Assembly: GCF_001112925.1 (NCBI RefSeq)
Contig: NZ_CPYD01000015.1
Location: 1 to 64,000, forward strand
Direction of reading: 5' to 3'
Length of the DNA: 64,000 nt
Source of the DNA: Yersinia nurmii
Lineage (GTDB): Bacteria; Pseudomonadota; Gammaproteobacteria; Enterobacterales; Enterobacteriaceae
The translations under genes were made by a program, and so were the position numbers. The notes below the pieces were generated by a model, which worked only from the letters and a program-made list of their open reading frames with translations, did no database searches and was not told the DNA's origin. The stretch's first letter is position 1, and each line of letters begins with the position of its first letter. Positions 22,647 through 32,605 of the stretch are shown in pieces.

Positions 22647-23516
22647 ATGGCAGGATTTCCGCGCTTTCGTTTACCGTCGCCGTTAAAACCCTGCGTCAGC
22701 TTTGGGCGAATGCTCTTTAGACGCATAGATCACGATGGTTTAACCATGCTGGCTGGACATCTGGCCTATGTCTCATTACTGTCTTTAGTCCCGTTAATTA
22801 CGGTGATTTTTGCGCTGTTTGCCGCATTTCCGATGTTTTCGGATATCAGTATTCAATTGAAGAATTTCGTTTTTGCTAACTTTATGCCGTCTACTGGCAA
22901 TGTTATCCAAGACTATATTGAGCGGTTTGTCGCTAACTCTAACCGTATGACGGCCGTGGGTACCTGCGGCCTGATTGTCACCGCGCTGCTGCTGATTTAT
23001 TCGGTAGATAGCGTGCTGAATACCATTTGGCGTAGCAAGAATAAGCGTTCTGTCGTCTTTTCCTTTGCAGTGTATTGGATGGTGTTGACGCTGGGGCCGA
23101 TTTTGGTCGGGGCCAGTATGGCGATCAGTTCGTATTTACTTTCATTGAACTGGCTCGCAACCACCGGAGTGAATGGCTTCATCGATCAGGTATTACGAGT
23201 CTTCCCGCTAATATTGTCCTGGATTTCATTCTGGTTACTGTACAGCGTGGTGCCAACGGTACCGGTACGGGTCAAAGATGCGCTGGTTGGCGCGCTGGTA
23301 GCGGCAGTTTTGTTCGAATTAGGCAAGAAGGGATTTGCGCTGTATATCACGCTATTTCCTTCCTATCAGTTAATTTATGGCGTTCTGGCGGTTATACCCA
23401 TTTTATTTTTATGGGTTTACTGGAGTTGGTGCATCGTATTGTTGGGAGCAGAAATCACCGTAACATTAGGTGAGTATCGATCATTACGAAAGCAGGAACC
23501 GGGTGACGAAACGTAA
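22647..23516 (+). CDS. yihY: YihY/UPF0761 inner-membrane protein
   Basis: A 289-residue polytopic membrane protein of the YihY family, with about six hydrophobic segments (for example [20 protein letters not shown] and [13 protein letters not shown]). It was once called RNase BN, an attribution later withdrawn, and its function is unknown. The ATG at 22647 is preferred over the GTG at 22641 because GAGG lies at proper spacing before it. It is followed 21 bp later by dtd, likely co-transcribed. Confidence 0.92.
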   Translation: MAGFPRFRLPSPLKPCVSFGRMLFRRIDHDGLTMLAGHLAYVSLLSLVPLITVIFALFAAFPMFSDISIQLKNFVFANFMPSTGNVIQDYIERFVANSNRMTAVGTCGLIVTALLLIYSVDSVLNTIWRSKNKRSVVFSFAVYWMVLTLGPILVGASMAISSYLLSLNWLATTGVNGFIDQVLRVFPLILSWISFWLLYSVVPTVPVRVKDALVGALVAAVLFELGKKGFALYITLFPSYQLIYGVLAVIPILFLWVYWSWCIVLLGAEITVTLGEYRSLRKQEPGDET

Positions 23517-23537
23517 AATCAGGAGATGTAGGTTGTT

Positions 23538-23975
23538 ATGATTGCTTTGATTCAACGGGCGCAAAGCGCCAGCGTGGATGTGGATGGCGTTACCGTTGGC
23601 ACGATTGGCTCGGGATTATTGGTGTTACTCGGCGTTGAGCAAGGAGATACCGAACAAAAAGCGCAGCGTTTGTGTGAACGAGTGCTGGGCTACCGTATCT
23701 TTGGTGACGAAAACGACAAGATGAATCTTAACGTTCAGCAAGCCGGCGGTAGCCTGCTGGTGGTTTCCCAATTCACGCTGGTTGCGGATACCCAAAAAGG
23801 CATGAGGCCGAGTTTTTCACGCGGTGCGGTTCCAGAGGAAGCCGACAGGCTTTATCAGTATTTTGTTGCTCAGTGTCGCGAGCGTGGTGTAAAAACTGAA
23901 ACAGGACAATTTGCTGCGGACATGAAAGTCAGTCTGGTCAATGACGGTCCAGTGACTTTCTGGCTACAGGTTTAG
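23538..23975 (+). CDS. dtd: D-aminoacyl-tRNA deacylase Dtd
   Basis: Dtd removes D-amino acids and glycine mischarged onto tRNA, a proofreading step acting after the synthetase. The 145-residue protein equals E. coli Dtd in length and has both active-site motifs, SQFTL and the Gly-cis-Pro motif [10 protein letters not shown] at the C-terminus. It works as a homodimer in the cytosol. It lies 21 bp after yihY and 20 bp before fabY. Confidence 0.97.
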   Translation: MIALIQRAQSASVDVDGVTVGTIGSGLLVLLGVEQGDTEQKAQRLCERVLGYRIFGDENDKMNLNVQQAGGSLLVVSQFTLVADTQKGMRPSFSRGAVPEEADRLYQYFVAQCRERGVKTETGQFAADMKVSLVNDGPVTFWLQV

Positions 23976-23995
23976 GGTGGGGATATTCTGGCTCT

Positions 23996-24979
23996 GTGAT
24001 TACTGAGGGTGGCGGAATACATTTTGTTGATGGATTTCTAAGAGAGATAGCTTCTATGTATCACCTACGCGTACCCATAACAGAACAAGAACTTAAAGAT
24101 TATTATCAATTCCGTTGGGAAATGTTACGCAAACCACTGCATCAACCCGTTGGCTCCGAAAAGGATGCCTATGATGCAATGGCGCATCACCAAATGGTGG
24201 TGGACGAGCAGGGAAAACCCGTTGCCGTTGGTCGCTTATATATCAATGCTGATAATGAGGCCGCTATTCGGTTTTTAGCAGTGGATCCGGCTGTGCAAGG
24301 CAAAGGATTAGGTACGCTGGTGGCGATGACGCTGGAATCCGTAGCGCGTCAGGAAGGGGTTAAACGGGTAGTGTGTAGCGCCCGTGAGGATGCGGTGGAA
24401 TTCTTCGGCAAGCTGGGTTTTGTCAGTCAGGGAGAAATTACCGCGCCGCAAACCACGCCAGTCCGTCACTTTCTGATGATTAAGCCGGTGGCGACCATGG
24501 ATGATATTCTGCATCGCCCAGACTGGTGCGGTCAGCTACAGCAGGCCTGGTACGACCATATTCCGCTCAGTGAGAAAATGGGTGTGCGTATCAGCCAATA
24601 CACCGGGCAGCGTTTTGTGACGACCATGCCGGAAGCAGGCAATCAAAATCCGCATCATACGCTGTTCGCCGGTAGTTTATTTTCACTGGCAACGCTGACT
24701 GGATGGGGTTTGATCTGGCTATTACTACGGGAACGCCAGCTCGGCGGTACTATTATTCTGGCCGATGCACATATTCGCTACAGCGCACCAGTGACCGGAC
24801 GGCCAAGAGCCATTGCCGATTTAGGCTCGATCAGTGGCGATCTGGATCGTTTGGCGCGTGGACGTAGGGCGCGGGTGCAATTGGAAGTGAATCTATTTGG
24901 TGATGAAAACGCTGGAGCCGTATTTTCAGGCACTTATATGGTGTTGCCGGTAACGCCAGGGGACGCCGAAGCGGGTTAA
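23996..24979 (+). CDS. fabY: fatty acid biosynthesis protein FabY (YiiD)
   Basis: A two-domain protein with an N-terminal GNAT acetyltransferase-like domain (about 20-165, acetyl-CoA loop [15 protein letters not shown]) and a C-terminal hotdog/thioesterase-like domain (about 175-320, [20 protein letters not shown]). E. coli YiiD has the same layout and is assigned a role in starting fatty-acid synthesis. GTG at 23996 gives 327 residues. ATG at 24056, after AGAGAGA, is an alternative start. The REIASMYHL stretch resembles the E. coli N-terminus and slightly favours the longer form. Confidence 0.9.
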   Translation: MITEGGGIHFVDGFLREIASMYHLRVPITEQELKDYYQFRWEMLRKPLHQPVGSEKDAYDAMAHHQMVVDEQGKPVAVGRLYINADNEAAIRFLAVDPAVQGKGLGTLVAMTLESVARQEGVKRVVCSAREDAVEFFGKLGFVSQGEITAPQTTPVRHFLMIKPVATMDDILHRPDWCGQLQQAWYDHIPLSEKMGVRISQYTGQRFVTTMPEAGNQNPHHTLFAGSLFSLATLTGWGLIWLLLRERQLGGTIILADAHIRYSAPVTGRPRAIADLGSISGDLDRLARGRRARVQLEVNLFGDENAGAVFSGTYMVLPVTPGDAEAG

Positions 24980-25085
24980 TCGTCAGTATTCCCCTATTCC
25001 GCGAGGTTGCAGCAGAAAACGGCTACAACCTCGTGCGACGCCGGTTCGTTGCTAGAATAGCCGTTAGAATCCGAATTATATTGCC

Positions 25086-26777
25086 TCAGGGCGTTGTCAC
25101 GGCGTTCACTTCGCCAGCCTGCATCATCTGGTTAACCTGTTGCCCGCTGTTCTCTGTTGCCTTTAACGAGCCGCTTAGCGAGCTTTTAAAGGGTATGCTC
25201 TGAGCCAGACTGCCTTTTAGCTGCAAATTCAGATTACCTTTGCCTTCGAATGGCAGTTTTGGCCATCCCCAATTGTGCAATAAATTCACATCCACCGAGC
25301 GCCCCGTCAGCGTCAGGGAGAATGGGCGCTCTGTGGTTTGCCCGATTTCAGCTTTGGCTTCCAGCAAGCCTTCCGATGTGAATGCGCTGAGATCGCTGAA
25401 GGTTATTCGCTGATCGTTAGCAGTGAGAGCCAATGATGGGCGGCGCAAATCATTACGGTTGAAGGTAGCATTACCGGCATTCAGCGTTAGTGAGCCAGAC
25501 CAAACTCCCCACTGGCTATGTTTGGCCAGCACCAGATTGCTGCCAAAACCGTCTAGCGCGGTGAGCTGGAATGGGAAATCAGGGTTGATATCAATCAGCA
25601 GGTTACGGCTGGCGGATAGTTTATTGACCTGTACTTCTGCTAACCAGCTCGGTAGGGACTTTTGCCAGAGCTGTCGCCAGTTTGCTGGCAACGTATATTC
25701 TAAAGAAACAACCGCCAGCTCATTAAGCTGTAACTGATGATTGGCTCGGTTCCAGATACCGGCACTTCGGATCAGCCCGTTTTGCCAGCGGGTAGAAAAT
25801 TGTTTAATCGCCGCGCCGCTATCGGAAAGTTCCAGCGTCAGCATAGGGTCGATCAGATGGATATCACCCTTGATAATATCCCCCGCATTAAGCGTTAGCT
25901 CGCCGTCGGCGCTACGCCAATCACCTTTTTCAAACGCCACATTTTTTAGCGTGAGATCCAAATCGTTAAACGCCCAGTTATTGCCTTCGACTCGTGCATC
26001 GATCAAATCGAAGCGTTTAACCGTGAGCGGCGGCAGTTGCATATAGCTATGCCACAGATCGTCCAGCGTCTTCGCGGTTTGCAGGCGCACGTTACTGAGA
26101 CGCAAATGCTCTACCTGCCAGCGGCCATCCTGCTCGCGATTCGCTTCACCGGTCAGTTCCCCTTTGGCGATATTGGCACCGAAGTTAGTGAGCTTCAGCG
26201 CCTGTTTGTTTTTTGTACCTTGTACAAAGACGTTTTCGAAAGCATTCCCGCCGAAGGTTAGCTCATCGGCGCTAAACTGGAATTGGTTGTTCTCACCCAA
26301 GCGATCGCCCGCTTTGGGTTGCCACGGAATAATACCGCCAGTGATATTTTTACCTTGAATGCTTGATCCGAGCGAAGCGATATTTAGCGCCATGTTTGAC
26401 AGGCGTAGCGTATCGGCCTGAATATTTAACGTTGGGGACGGAGCGTCCAGATTTAGGCTGCCCTGTTGTAACAGCAGGCTGCGGAAGTGTCGTGGCTCAG
26501 TGATTTGACGCCAACTCAGCCCAAAAACAACTTGCTCGGCGTTAAGAAGGACGGGTTTGTTGGATTGCGAAATAATGACTTCGCTGAAGGTAATCAGCCC
26601 CGGCTGAGACCAATCGTGATCGATTTTACCCAGAGATAGCTGATATTGGCTGTTATCGCTCACCCAGCGACTGAGGTTTTTGGCTCCCCAGCTGGTTTGC
26701 AACAGTAAATAAGCGATGACTACCAGCAGCACCAGGAGGAGTAACAGAGTCAGGAGTACTTTTCCGATAGTTTTCAT
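25086..26777 (-). CDS. yicH: AsmA family protein YicH
   Basis: A 563-residue protein with one N-terminal membrane anchor (residues 5-27, LLTLLLLLVLLVVIAYLLL) and a long periplasmic beta-rich domain. It matches E. coli YicH (569), an AsmA-like protein. The family (AsmA, YhdP, TamB, YdbH) is thought to bridge inner and outer membranes and move phospholipids. The specific role of YicH is unresolved. It faces fabY, and a palindrome CGAGGTTG/CAACCTCG (25002-25033) lies between the two gene ends. Confidence 0.92.
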   Translation of the reverse strand: MKTIGKVLLTLLLLLVLLVVIAYLLLQTSWGAKNLSRWVSDNSQYQLSLGKIDHDWSQPGLITFSEVIISQSNKPVLLNAEQVVFGLSWRQITEPRHFRSLLLQQGSLNLDAPSPTLNIQADTLRLSNMALNIASLGSSIQGKNITGGIIPWQPKAGDRLGENNQFQFSADELTFGGNAFENVFVQGTKNKQALKLTNFGANIAKGELTGEANREQDGRWQVEHLRLSNVRLQTAKTLDDLWHSYMQLPPLTVKRFDLIDARVEGNNWAFNDLDLTLKNVAFEKGDWRSADGELTLNAGDIIKGDIHLIDPMLTLELSDSGAAIKQFSTRWQNGLIRSAGIWNRANHQLQLNELAVVSLEYTLPANWRQLWQKSLPSWLAEVQVNKLSASRNLLIDINPDFPFQLTALDGFGSNLVLAKHSQWGVWSGSLTLNAGNATFNRNDLRRPSLALTANDQRITFSDLSAFTSEGLLEAKAEIGQTTERPFSLTLTGRSVDVNLLHNWGWPKLPFEGKGNLNLQLKGSLAQSIPFKSSLSGSLKATENSGQQVNQMMQAGEVNAVTTP

Positions 26778-26865
26778 CTGGTAAATCTCAGTCTGTTGGC
26801 GTGAAGTTATCTCCGTTTATGCCGCAATTCGACCCTGACCTCAATAGACAATTCTTTAATCAGGA

Positions 26866-26902
26866 ATAAAAAATGGTCAATGCTGCACTAGCATCGACCA
26901 TT
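26866..26902 (-). terminator. xanP terminator
   Basis: On the minus strand TGGTCGATGCT-AGTGC-AGCATTGACCA (11-bp stem with one G-T pair) is followed by six T. It lies just after the xanP stop and before yicH. Confidence 0.88.
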
Positions 26903-26934
26903 CAGATTTATTTATGGAGTCACTTCCAGGGGCG

Positions 26935-28326
26935 CTACTTTTCCTGCGGGAAGACCAGATTCAGCACGATAGCGGTGATGCCACCGGCGGCAATGCCCGA
27001 AGACAGCAAGGTTTTAATCCAATCAGGAGCAAACTGCAGAATCAGCGGTTGCTGAGCCACGCCCATACCTACGGCCAATGAAAGCGCCATAATCATAATC
27101 GCCCGACGATTCAGGGTTTCACGAGAGACAATGCGTACGCCGGATGCGGCAATAGTGCCGAACATGACGATGGTTGCGCCACCTAATACTGGCTCAGGGA
27201 TATGCTGTACAAAACCGGCTACCGCAGGGAACAGACCCAACAGAATCAGCATCAGAGCAACGACAAACCCCACGTAACGGCTGGCTACGCCGGTGAGCTG
27301 AATAACGCCGTTATTCTGACCGAAGCATGAGTTCGGGAAGGTATTGAAGATGGCTGAAACCATTGAATTCAAACCGTTCGCCAATACGCCGCCTTTCAAA
27401 CGCTTCATATATAGCGGGCCGCTGACCGGTTGTTCGGAAACGTCAGAAGTAGCCGTGATATCACCGATAGTTTCCAGGGAAGTCACCATGAAGATCAGCA
27501 TCAGCGGAATCAATAGGTTCCAATCAAAGGATAAACCGTAATAAAACGGCGTTGGGATAGTTATTAGAGCCGTTTCTGCAGCAGGTTGGCTGGCTGGCAG
27601 CATATCCATAGCCCAAGCTAATAGATAGCCAACAGCCATTGCTATTACCAATGAAGCAACGCGCAGGTACGGGTTGCGCTGACGGTTTAGCAGGATAATA
27701 ACGACCAACACCGCACCGGCGAGTAATAAGTTTTTCGGTGAGCCAAAGGTATGATCGCTCATCGCGCCATACCCACCACCAATGGATGTCAGGCCAACCT
27801 GAATCAGCGATAGGCCGATAATCATCACGACAATGCCGGAAACCAACGGCGTAATAATGCGACGTGCCAAATGCAAAACGCGAGATAACAGGATCTCGGT
27901 GCAGGACGCCACCATTAGCGTACCAAACAACGCGGCCATCATGGTCGGGATATCGGCACCGCCATTTTTCAACGCCAGCCCGCCCATAATCAGCGGAGAA
28001 ACAAAGTTGAAACTGGTGCCCTGAATAGATAACAAACCAGATCCTACGGGCCCCCAAGTTTTTATTTGTAAAATAGAGGCGAGTCCGGACGCAAATAGGG
28101 ACATACTAATAATTCGCTGGGTATCCTGCGCCGGTAAACCTAAAGCCTGACAGATAAGCAGCGCGGGAGTGATCACCGCTACAAACATGGCTAATAAATG
28201 CTGACAAGCGGCAAATAGGGTTTGTGGCAACGGCGGACGATCTTCCAATCGGTAAATCAGTTCACTGGGTGCATGAGTATGAGAGGCCGGCTGTGGGGTC
28301 TTTAGCTCGGCGGATTGCGTGGTCAT
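26935..28326 (-). CDS. xanP: xanthine:proton symporter XanP
   Basis: XanP is an inner-membrane permease of the NCS2 family that imports xanthine. The 463-residue form matches E. coli XanP in length, with about 14 membrane segments and the family motifs [20 protein letters not shown] and [14 protein letters not shown]. The frame is open to 28377 (GTG), but ATG at 28326 gives the E. coli length. Neither has a strong ribosome site, so the start is uncertain. A PurR-box match 54 bp upstream fits purine control. It is divergent from gltS. Confidence 0.94.
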   Translation of the reverse strand: MTTQSAELKTPQPASHTHAPSELIYRLEDRPPLPQTLFAACQHLLAMFVAVITPALLICQALGLPAQDTQRIISMSLFASGLASILQIKTWGPVGSGLLSIQGTSFNFVSPLIMGGLALKNGGADIPTMMAALFGTLMVASCTEILLSRVLHLARRIITPLVSGIVVMIIGLSLIQVGLTSIGGGYGAMSDHTFGSPKNLLLAGAVLVVIILLNRQRNPYLRVASLVIAMAVGYLLAWAMDMLPASQPAAETALITIPTPFYYGLSFDWNLLIPLMLIFMVTSLETIGDITATSDVSEQPVSGPLYMKRLKGGVLANGLNSMVSAIFNTFPNSCFGQNNGVIQLTGVASRYVGFVVALMLILLGLFPAVAGFVQHIPEPVLGGATIVMFGTIAASGVRIVSRETLNRRAIMIMALSLAVGMGVAQQPLILQFAPDWIKTLLSSGIAAGGITAIVLNLVFPQEK

Positions 28327-28379
28327 GGGTTGGCATTCCAGAATCGGCAAAGGGGGCATTTTAATGATCCGCTTCACAA

Positions 28380-28395
28380 AAGCAATCGGTTGCGC
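28380..28395. promoter_or_regulatory. PurR-box match upstream of xanP
   Basis: AAGCAATCGGTTGCGC fits the PurR operator ANGCAANCGNTTNCNT at all fixed positions but the last. It sits in the xanP leader, where a purine repressor would block expression of a purine permease. Confidence 0.65.
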
Positions 28396-28564
28396 TTCAA
28401 TTTGTTCAAAATACGCATTTGTTGCCTGCTCGCATTTTTATCTCACCAAACTTGTAATTCTCAGCGTTTTTTTTTCTAATCCACCCTAACCTGCTTTGGC
28501 GTTTTTTAAGGATTCGGCTAACGTCATATTTTTATTAGATATTTTAATTACATGGAGTACCAGG

Positions 28565-29779
28565 ATGTTTCATCTCGATACCTATGGCACGCTCGTAGCG
28601 GCCACATTGGTTCTGTTACTAGGGCGTAAACTCGTACAATCGGTTCCCTTCCTAACTAAATATACAATTCCTGAACCTGTTGCCGGTGGTTTGCTGGTAG
28701 CTCTGCTGTTATTGCTAGTGCAAAAAACTCTTGGCTGGGAAATCAGCTTTGACATGTCCCTGAAAGATCCGCTGATGCTGACTTTCTTTGCCACCATTGG
28801 CCTGAACGCCAATCTGGCCAGCCTGCGTGCCGGGGGAAAAGCGTTAAGCGTATTCGTTTTTGTGGTCGTCGGCCTGCTATTAATGCAAAACGCCATCGGT
28901 ATCGCGTTAGCGAAGCTGATGGGGCTAGATCCTTTGATGGGCCTATTGGCGGGTTCTATCACGCTTTCCGGTGGTCATGGTACCGGTGCGGCGTGGAGTA
29001 AACTGTTCGTCGAGCGTTATGGTTTTGAAAATGCTACCGAAGTAGCAATGGCTTGTGCCACATTCGGCCTGGTTTTAGGTGGATTGATCGGCGGCCCTGT
29101 GGCGCGTTATCTGGTTAAGCACTCCTCTACGCCGGATGGAAAACCGGAAGACAGCGAGCTGCCATCTGCATTTGAAAAACCGTCTACTGGCCGTCTGATT
29201 ACGCCGTTGGTGATGGTAGAAACCATCGCGATGATTGCCATTTGTTTGATGGCTGGGCATCACATTGCAGCCTTGCTACAGGGCACAATGTTTGAATTAC
29301 CGACCTTTGTTTGCGTGCTGTTTGTTGGGGTGATCCTCAGCAACGGTCTGGCTATGGTTGGCTTCTACAAGGTGTTTGACCGTGCGGTTTCCGTACTGGG
29401 TAATGTCAGTTTGTCTCTGTTTTTGGCCATGGCGCTGATGAGCCTCAAACTTTGGGAGCTGGCTTCTCTGGCTTTACCAATGCTGGTTATTCTAGTGGTT
29501 CAGTCGTTGGCGATGGCGCTATACGCAATCTTTGTGACTTACCGAGTGATGGGTAAAAACTATGATGCAGCGGTGTTGGCTGCGGGCCACTGTGGCTTCG
29601 GCTTAGGCGCGACGCCGACGGCAATCGCGAATATGCAGGCGATTACCGATCGTTTTGGCCCTTCTCATTTGGCATTCTTGGTTGTGCCAATGGTTGGTGC
29701 TTTCTTCATCGATATCGTCAATGCGATTGTGATAAAACTTTATCTGTTGCTGCCAATATTCCCGGCAGTTACGGGCTAA
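28565..29779 (+). CDS. gltS: sodium/glutamate symporter GltS
   Basis: GltS imports L-glutamate with sodium across the inner membrane. The 404-residue protein has two inverted repeats of five membrane segments and the pore-loop motifs GSITLSGGHGTGAAW and GHCGFGLGATPTAIANM. ATG at 28565 gives the E. coli N-terminus (MFHLDT). The upstream 23 in-frame codons are not conserved. GGAG lies 9 bp before it. It diverges from xanP, as in E. coli. Confidence 0.96.
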   Translation: MFHLDTYGTLVAATLVLLLGRKLVQSVPFLTKYTIPEPVAGGLLVALLLLLVQKTLGWEISFDMSLKDPLMLTFFATIGLNANLASLRAGGKALSVFVFVVVGLLLMQNAIGIALAKLMGLDPLMGLLAGSITLSGGHGTGAAWSKLFVERYGFENATEVAMACATFGLVLGGLIGGPVARYLVKHSSTPDGKPEDSELPSAFEKPSTGRLITPLVMVETIAMIAICLMAGHHIAALLQGTMFELPTFVCVLFVGVILSNGLAMVGFYKVFDRAVSVLGNVSLSLFLAMALMSLKLWELASLALPMLVILVVQSLAMALYAIFVTYRVMGKNYDAAVLAAGHCGFGLGATPTAIANMQAITDRFGPSHLAFLVVPMVGAFFIDIVNAIVIKLYLLLPIFPAVTG

Positions 29780-29789
29780 AACTGGTGCT

Positions 29790-29821
29790 TAAAGGGAAAG
29801 CCGCGATGGCTTTCCCTTATA
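29790..29821. terminator. bidirectional terminator between gltS and recG
   Basis: AGGGAAAGCC-GCGAT-GGCTTTCCCT, a perfect 10-bp stem with A/T flanks on both sides, between converging genes. Confidence 0.82.
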
Positions 29822-29825
29822 ATAT

Positions 29826-31907
29826 TTAAGCGTTGGTGTAGCGAGCTCTCTCTGGCAGCCAACGTTCAATCAGCGCTTTTGCACTTTCCGGATATTGCTG
29901 TTGAAGGTGACGTGCAATACGCTGAACCTCAGGTAACATAGCCTGATCTCTCATTAAATCAGCAACTTTGAACTCTGCACTACCGGTTTGCCGCGTACCT
30001 AATAATTCTCCGGGACCGCGTATTTCCAAGTCTTTTTGCGCAATAACAAACCCATCGTTACTGTCTCGTAAAACCTGCAAACGCATTTGAGCTGTTTTGC
30101 TGAGCGGAGTTTTATACAGCAGCACGCAGTGAGAGGCAACGGCACCGCGCCCGACCCGACCACGCAACTGGTGCAACTGGGCTAAACCAAGGCGTTCCGG
30201 GTTATCAATGATCATCAAGCTGGCGTTAGGGACATCGACACCCACCTCAATCACCGTGGTTGCAACCAGCAGCTGTAATTCCCCTTGTTTGAATGACTGC
30301 ATAACCGCCTGTTTTTCGGCTGCTTTCATTCGGCCATGCACTAAACCGATTGTTATCTCCGGCAGGGCTGCTTTCAATTCCTCGCAGGTCACTTCTGCCG
30401 CTTGTGCTTCCAGTAATTCTGATTCTTCAATCAACGTGCAGACCCAATAAGCCTGACGGCCTTCTTCCAGACAGGCGTTTTTTACTCTGGCAATGATATC
30501 GCTGCGCCGGGTATCCGGAATGGCAACGGTAGTGACCGGCGTTCTTCCCGGAGGCAATTCATCAATAACCGAAGTATCTAAATCAGCATAAGCGGTCATC
30601 GCCAATGTGCGAGGAATTGGGGTGGCGGTCATAATCAACTGATGCGGATGGAAGCCTTGCTCCTCGCCTTTTTCCCATAAGGCCAAACGCTGATGAACAC
30701 CAAACCGATGTTGTTCATCAATAATAACCAGCGCCAGCCCTGAAAATTGCACCTGCTCCTGAAAGATAGCGTGAGTACCCACCACCATGGAAACCCGTCC
30801 ACTTGCAATGGCTTCCTGCTGTGCGAGGCGCGCTTTGCCTTTCTGCTTACCAGCCAGCCAGCCGACTTCCAGCCCCAGTGGTTCGAACCACTGGCGAAAG
30901 GTATTTGCGTGCTGTTCTGCCAATAACTCGGTCGGTGCCATCAGCGCGACTTGCTTGCCATGGGCGATAGCCCGCAGCGCCGCCAGAGCGGCGACCAGCG
31001 TTTTACCCGAGCCCACGTCACCCTGAATCAATCGCATCATGGGGAAAGGGTTCGTCAGATCTTTTTCGATTTCACCGACAACCCTTTGTTGAGCAGAGGT
31101 TGGTTTAAAGGGGAGATTAGCCAGAAAACGTTGCTTTAGCTGTTCTTCAGCGAGCAATGACAAAGCCTTGTAGCTTTGTGCTCCCGCACGCACAGCCAGC
31201 ATACTGAGATTATGAGCCAGCAGTTCTTCCAATATTAATCGGCGCTGTGCCGGATGCTTCCCTTGCTCCAGATCGGTTAACTGAATATCTGCTGGTGGGC
31301 GATGCAGAGTGTGAATAGCATCGGGCAAACTGATAAGCGTGCGGCTGAGTTCCTGCGGCAGTAATTCTGCGATAGCGCTGATATCAAGTAGGGCTAGTGC
31401 CTGATCGATGAGCTTACGCAGCGTTGCCTGACGAATACCTTCAGTTGTGGGATAAACTGGAGTCAAAGAGTCCTGTAATTCTACACCCGTATTTTCGCCA
31501 TGTACTCGATATTCCGGATGAATGATTTCCGGCCCGTGGCTGCCACGTTTAGCTTCTCCATAGGCGATAACATGCTTGCCGGGGGACAGGCTGTTTTTCA
31601 TCGCAGCGTTAAAATTGAAGAAGCGTAGAGTGAGAATACCGCTGCCGTCGCTTATCTGGCAGGTCAGCATACGACGGCGGCCAAAGCTAATATCAGAGCG
31701 CAGCACTTCGCCTTCCACGGTTGCAAAAATGCCGGGTAGTAGGTCACCGATACGATAAAGGCGGGTGCGGTCTTCATAACGCAGGGGGAGATGGAGCAGC
31801 AGATCCTGAATGGTTTCCAGCCCCATTTTCGCCAACTTGCCAGCCTGACTTGCGCCAACGCCGGAGAGTGTACTCAGGGGAACGGCATCGAGCAGGTGGC
31901 CTTTCAT
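29826..31907 (-). CDS. recG: ATP-dependent DNA helicase RecG
   Basis: RecG remodels stalled replication forks and branch-migrates Holliday junctions. The 693-residue protein, the same length as E. coli, has the N-terminal wedge/OB domain (about 1-260), then SF2 helicase domains with Walker A GDVGSGKT, motif II DEQH and motif VI QLRGRVGR, and the C-terminal TRG segment. It is the last gene of the gmk-rpoZ-spoT-trmH-recG order. Its ATG directly follows the trmH stop with no gap. Confidence 0.97.
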   Translation of the reverse strand: MKGHLLDAVPLSTLSGVGASQAGKLAKMGLETIQDLLLHLPLRYEDRTRLYRIGDLLPGIFATVEGEVLRSDISFGRRRMLTCQISDGSGILTLRFFNFNAAMKNSLSPGKHVIAYGEAKRGSHGPEIIHPEYRVHGENTGVELQDSLTPVYPTTEGIRQATLRKLIDQALALLDISAIAELLPQELSRTLISLPDAIHTLHRPPADIQLTDLEQGKHPAQRRLILEELLAHNLSMLAVRAGAQSYKALSLLAEEQLKQRFLANLPFKPTSAQQRVVGEIEKDLTNPFPMMRLIQGDVGSGKTLVAALAALRAIAHGKQVALMAPTELLAEQHANTFRQWFEPLGLEVGWLAGKQKGKARLAQQEAIASGRVSMVVGTHAIFQEQVQFSGLALVIIDEQHRFGVHQRLALWEKGEEQGFHPHQLIMTATPIPRTLAMTAYADLDTSVIDELPPGRTPVTTVAIPDTRRSDIIARVKNACLEEGRQAYWVCTLIEESELLEAQAAEVTCEELKAALPEITIGLVHGRMKAAEKQAVMQSFKQGELQLLVATTVIEVGVDVPNASLMIIDNPERLGLAQLHQLRGRVGRGAVASHCVLLYKTPLSKTAQMRLQVLRDSNDGFVIAQKDLEIRGPGELLGTRQTGSAEFKVADLMRDQAMLPEVQRIARHLQQQYPESAKALIERWLPERARYTNA

Positions 31908-32600
31908 TTACGACTCCGTTGCTTGCATAGCAGACCACCATTGCGGCTCGGCAATAACTTGGCCATGCTCATCGATATGAGGAGGAGGCAGACCCTTGCG
32001 TTTGGCAACTTGTGCTAAAACCGGATAACCTCCTTCGAACAGCAGCCGTTGCTGCTCATCTTTATCCAACGCGCTAGCTGCGCGCTGATACATTCCGGCA
32101 TTTTGCCGCTGTCGCTGAGCTTCGTACAGAATCAACGCAGAGGCGACGGAAACGTTGAGAGATTGCACCATCCCGATCATCGGAATAATGATATCGCGAT
32201 CGGCTAGCGCTAAGGCCTCTTTTGAAATACCAGTTTTTTCCTGTCCCATCAGAATACAGGTTGGGCGAGTGTAATCAATTTCTCTGAAATCAACGGCGTT
32301 ATCAGAAAGATGTGTCGCCAGAATCTGCATACCTTGGGCTTTGAAATGTTGGACGGCATCGCTAATTTCGGGATGAGTTTTAACCTGAACCCAACTATTG
32401 CTGCCAGCGGCAGCAGATAGCAGGGTATTCATTTCTGCGGTGGGCCAAATGGCATGGATTTGATGAATGCCAACGGCATCGGCGGTACGAATGATTGCGG
32501 AAACATTGTGGGGTTTATGTACTTGCTCCAGACAGACGGTTAAATCCGGCTGTCTGGTGGCAAGCATTTCACAAATCCGCGCATAGCGTTGGGGATTCAT
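31908..32600 (-). CDS. trmH: tRNA (guanosine-18-2'-O)-methyltransferase TrmH
   Basis: A SPOUT-class methyltransferase that 2'-O-methylates G18 in the D-loop of tRNAs. The 230-residue protein has the SpoU motifs NVSAIIRTADAVGI, CILMGQEKTGIS and the knot motif IPMIGMVQSLNVSVASALILYE, plus a basic C-terminal tail. It lies 5 bp after spoT and abuts recG. Confidence 0.96.
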   Translation of the reverse strand: MNPQRYARICEMLATRQPDLTVCLEQVHKPHNVSAIIRTADAVGIHQIHAIWPTAEMNTLLSAAAGSNSWVQVKTHPEISDAVQHFKAQGMQILATHLSDNAVDFREIDYTRPTCILMGQEKTGISKEALALADRDIIIPMIGMVQSLNVSVASALILYEAQRQRQNAGMYQRAASALDKDEQQRLLFEGGYPVLAQVAKRKGLPPPHIDEHGQVIAEPQWWSAMQATES

Positions 32601-32605
32601 AGGCC

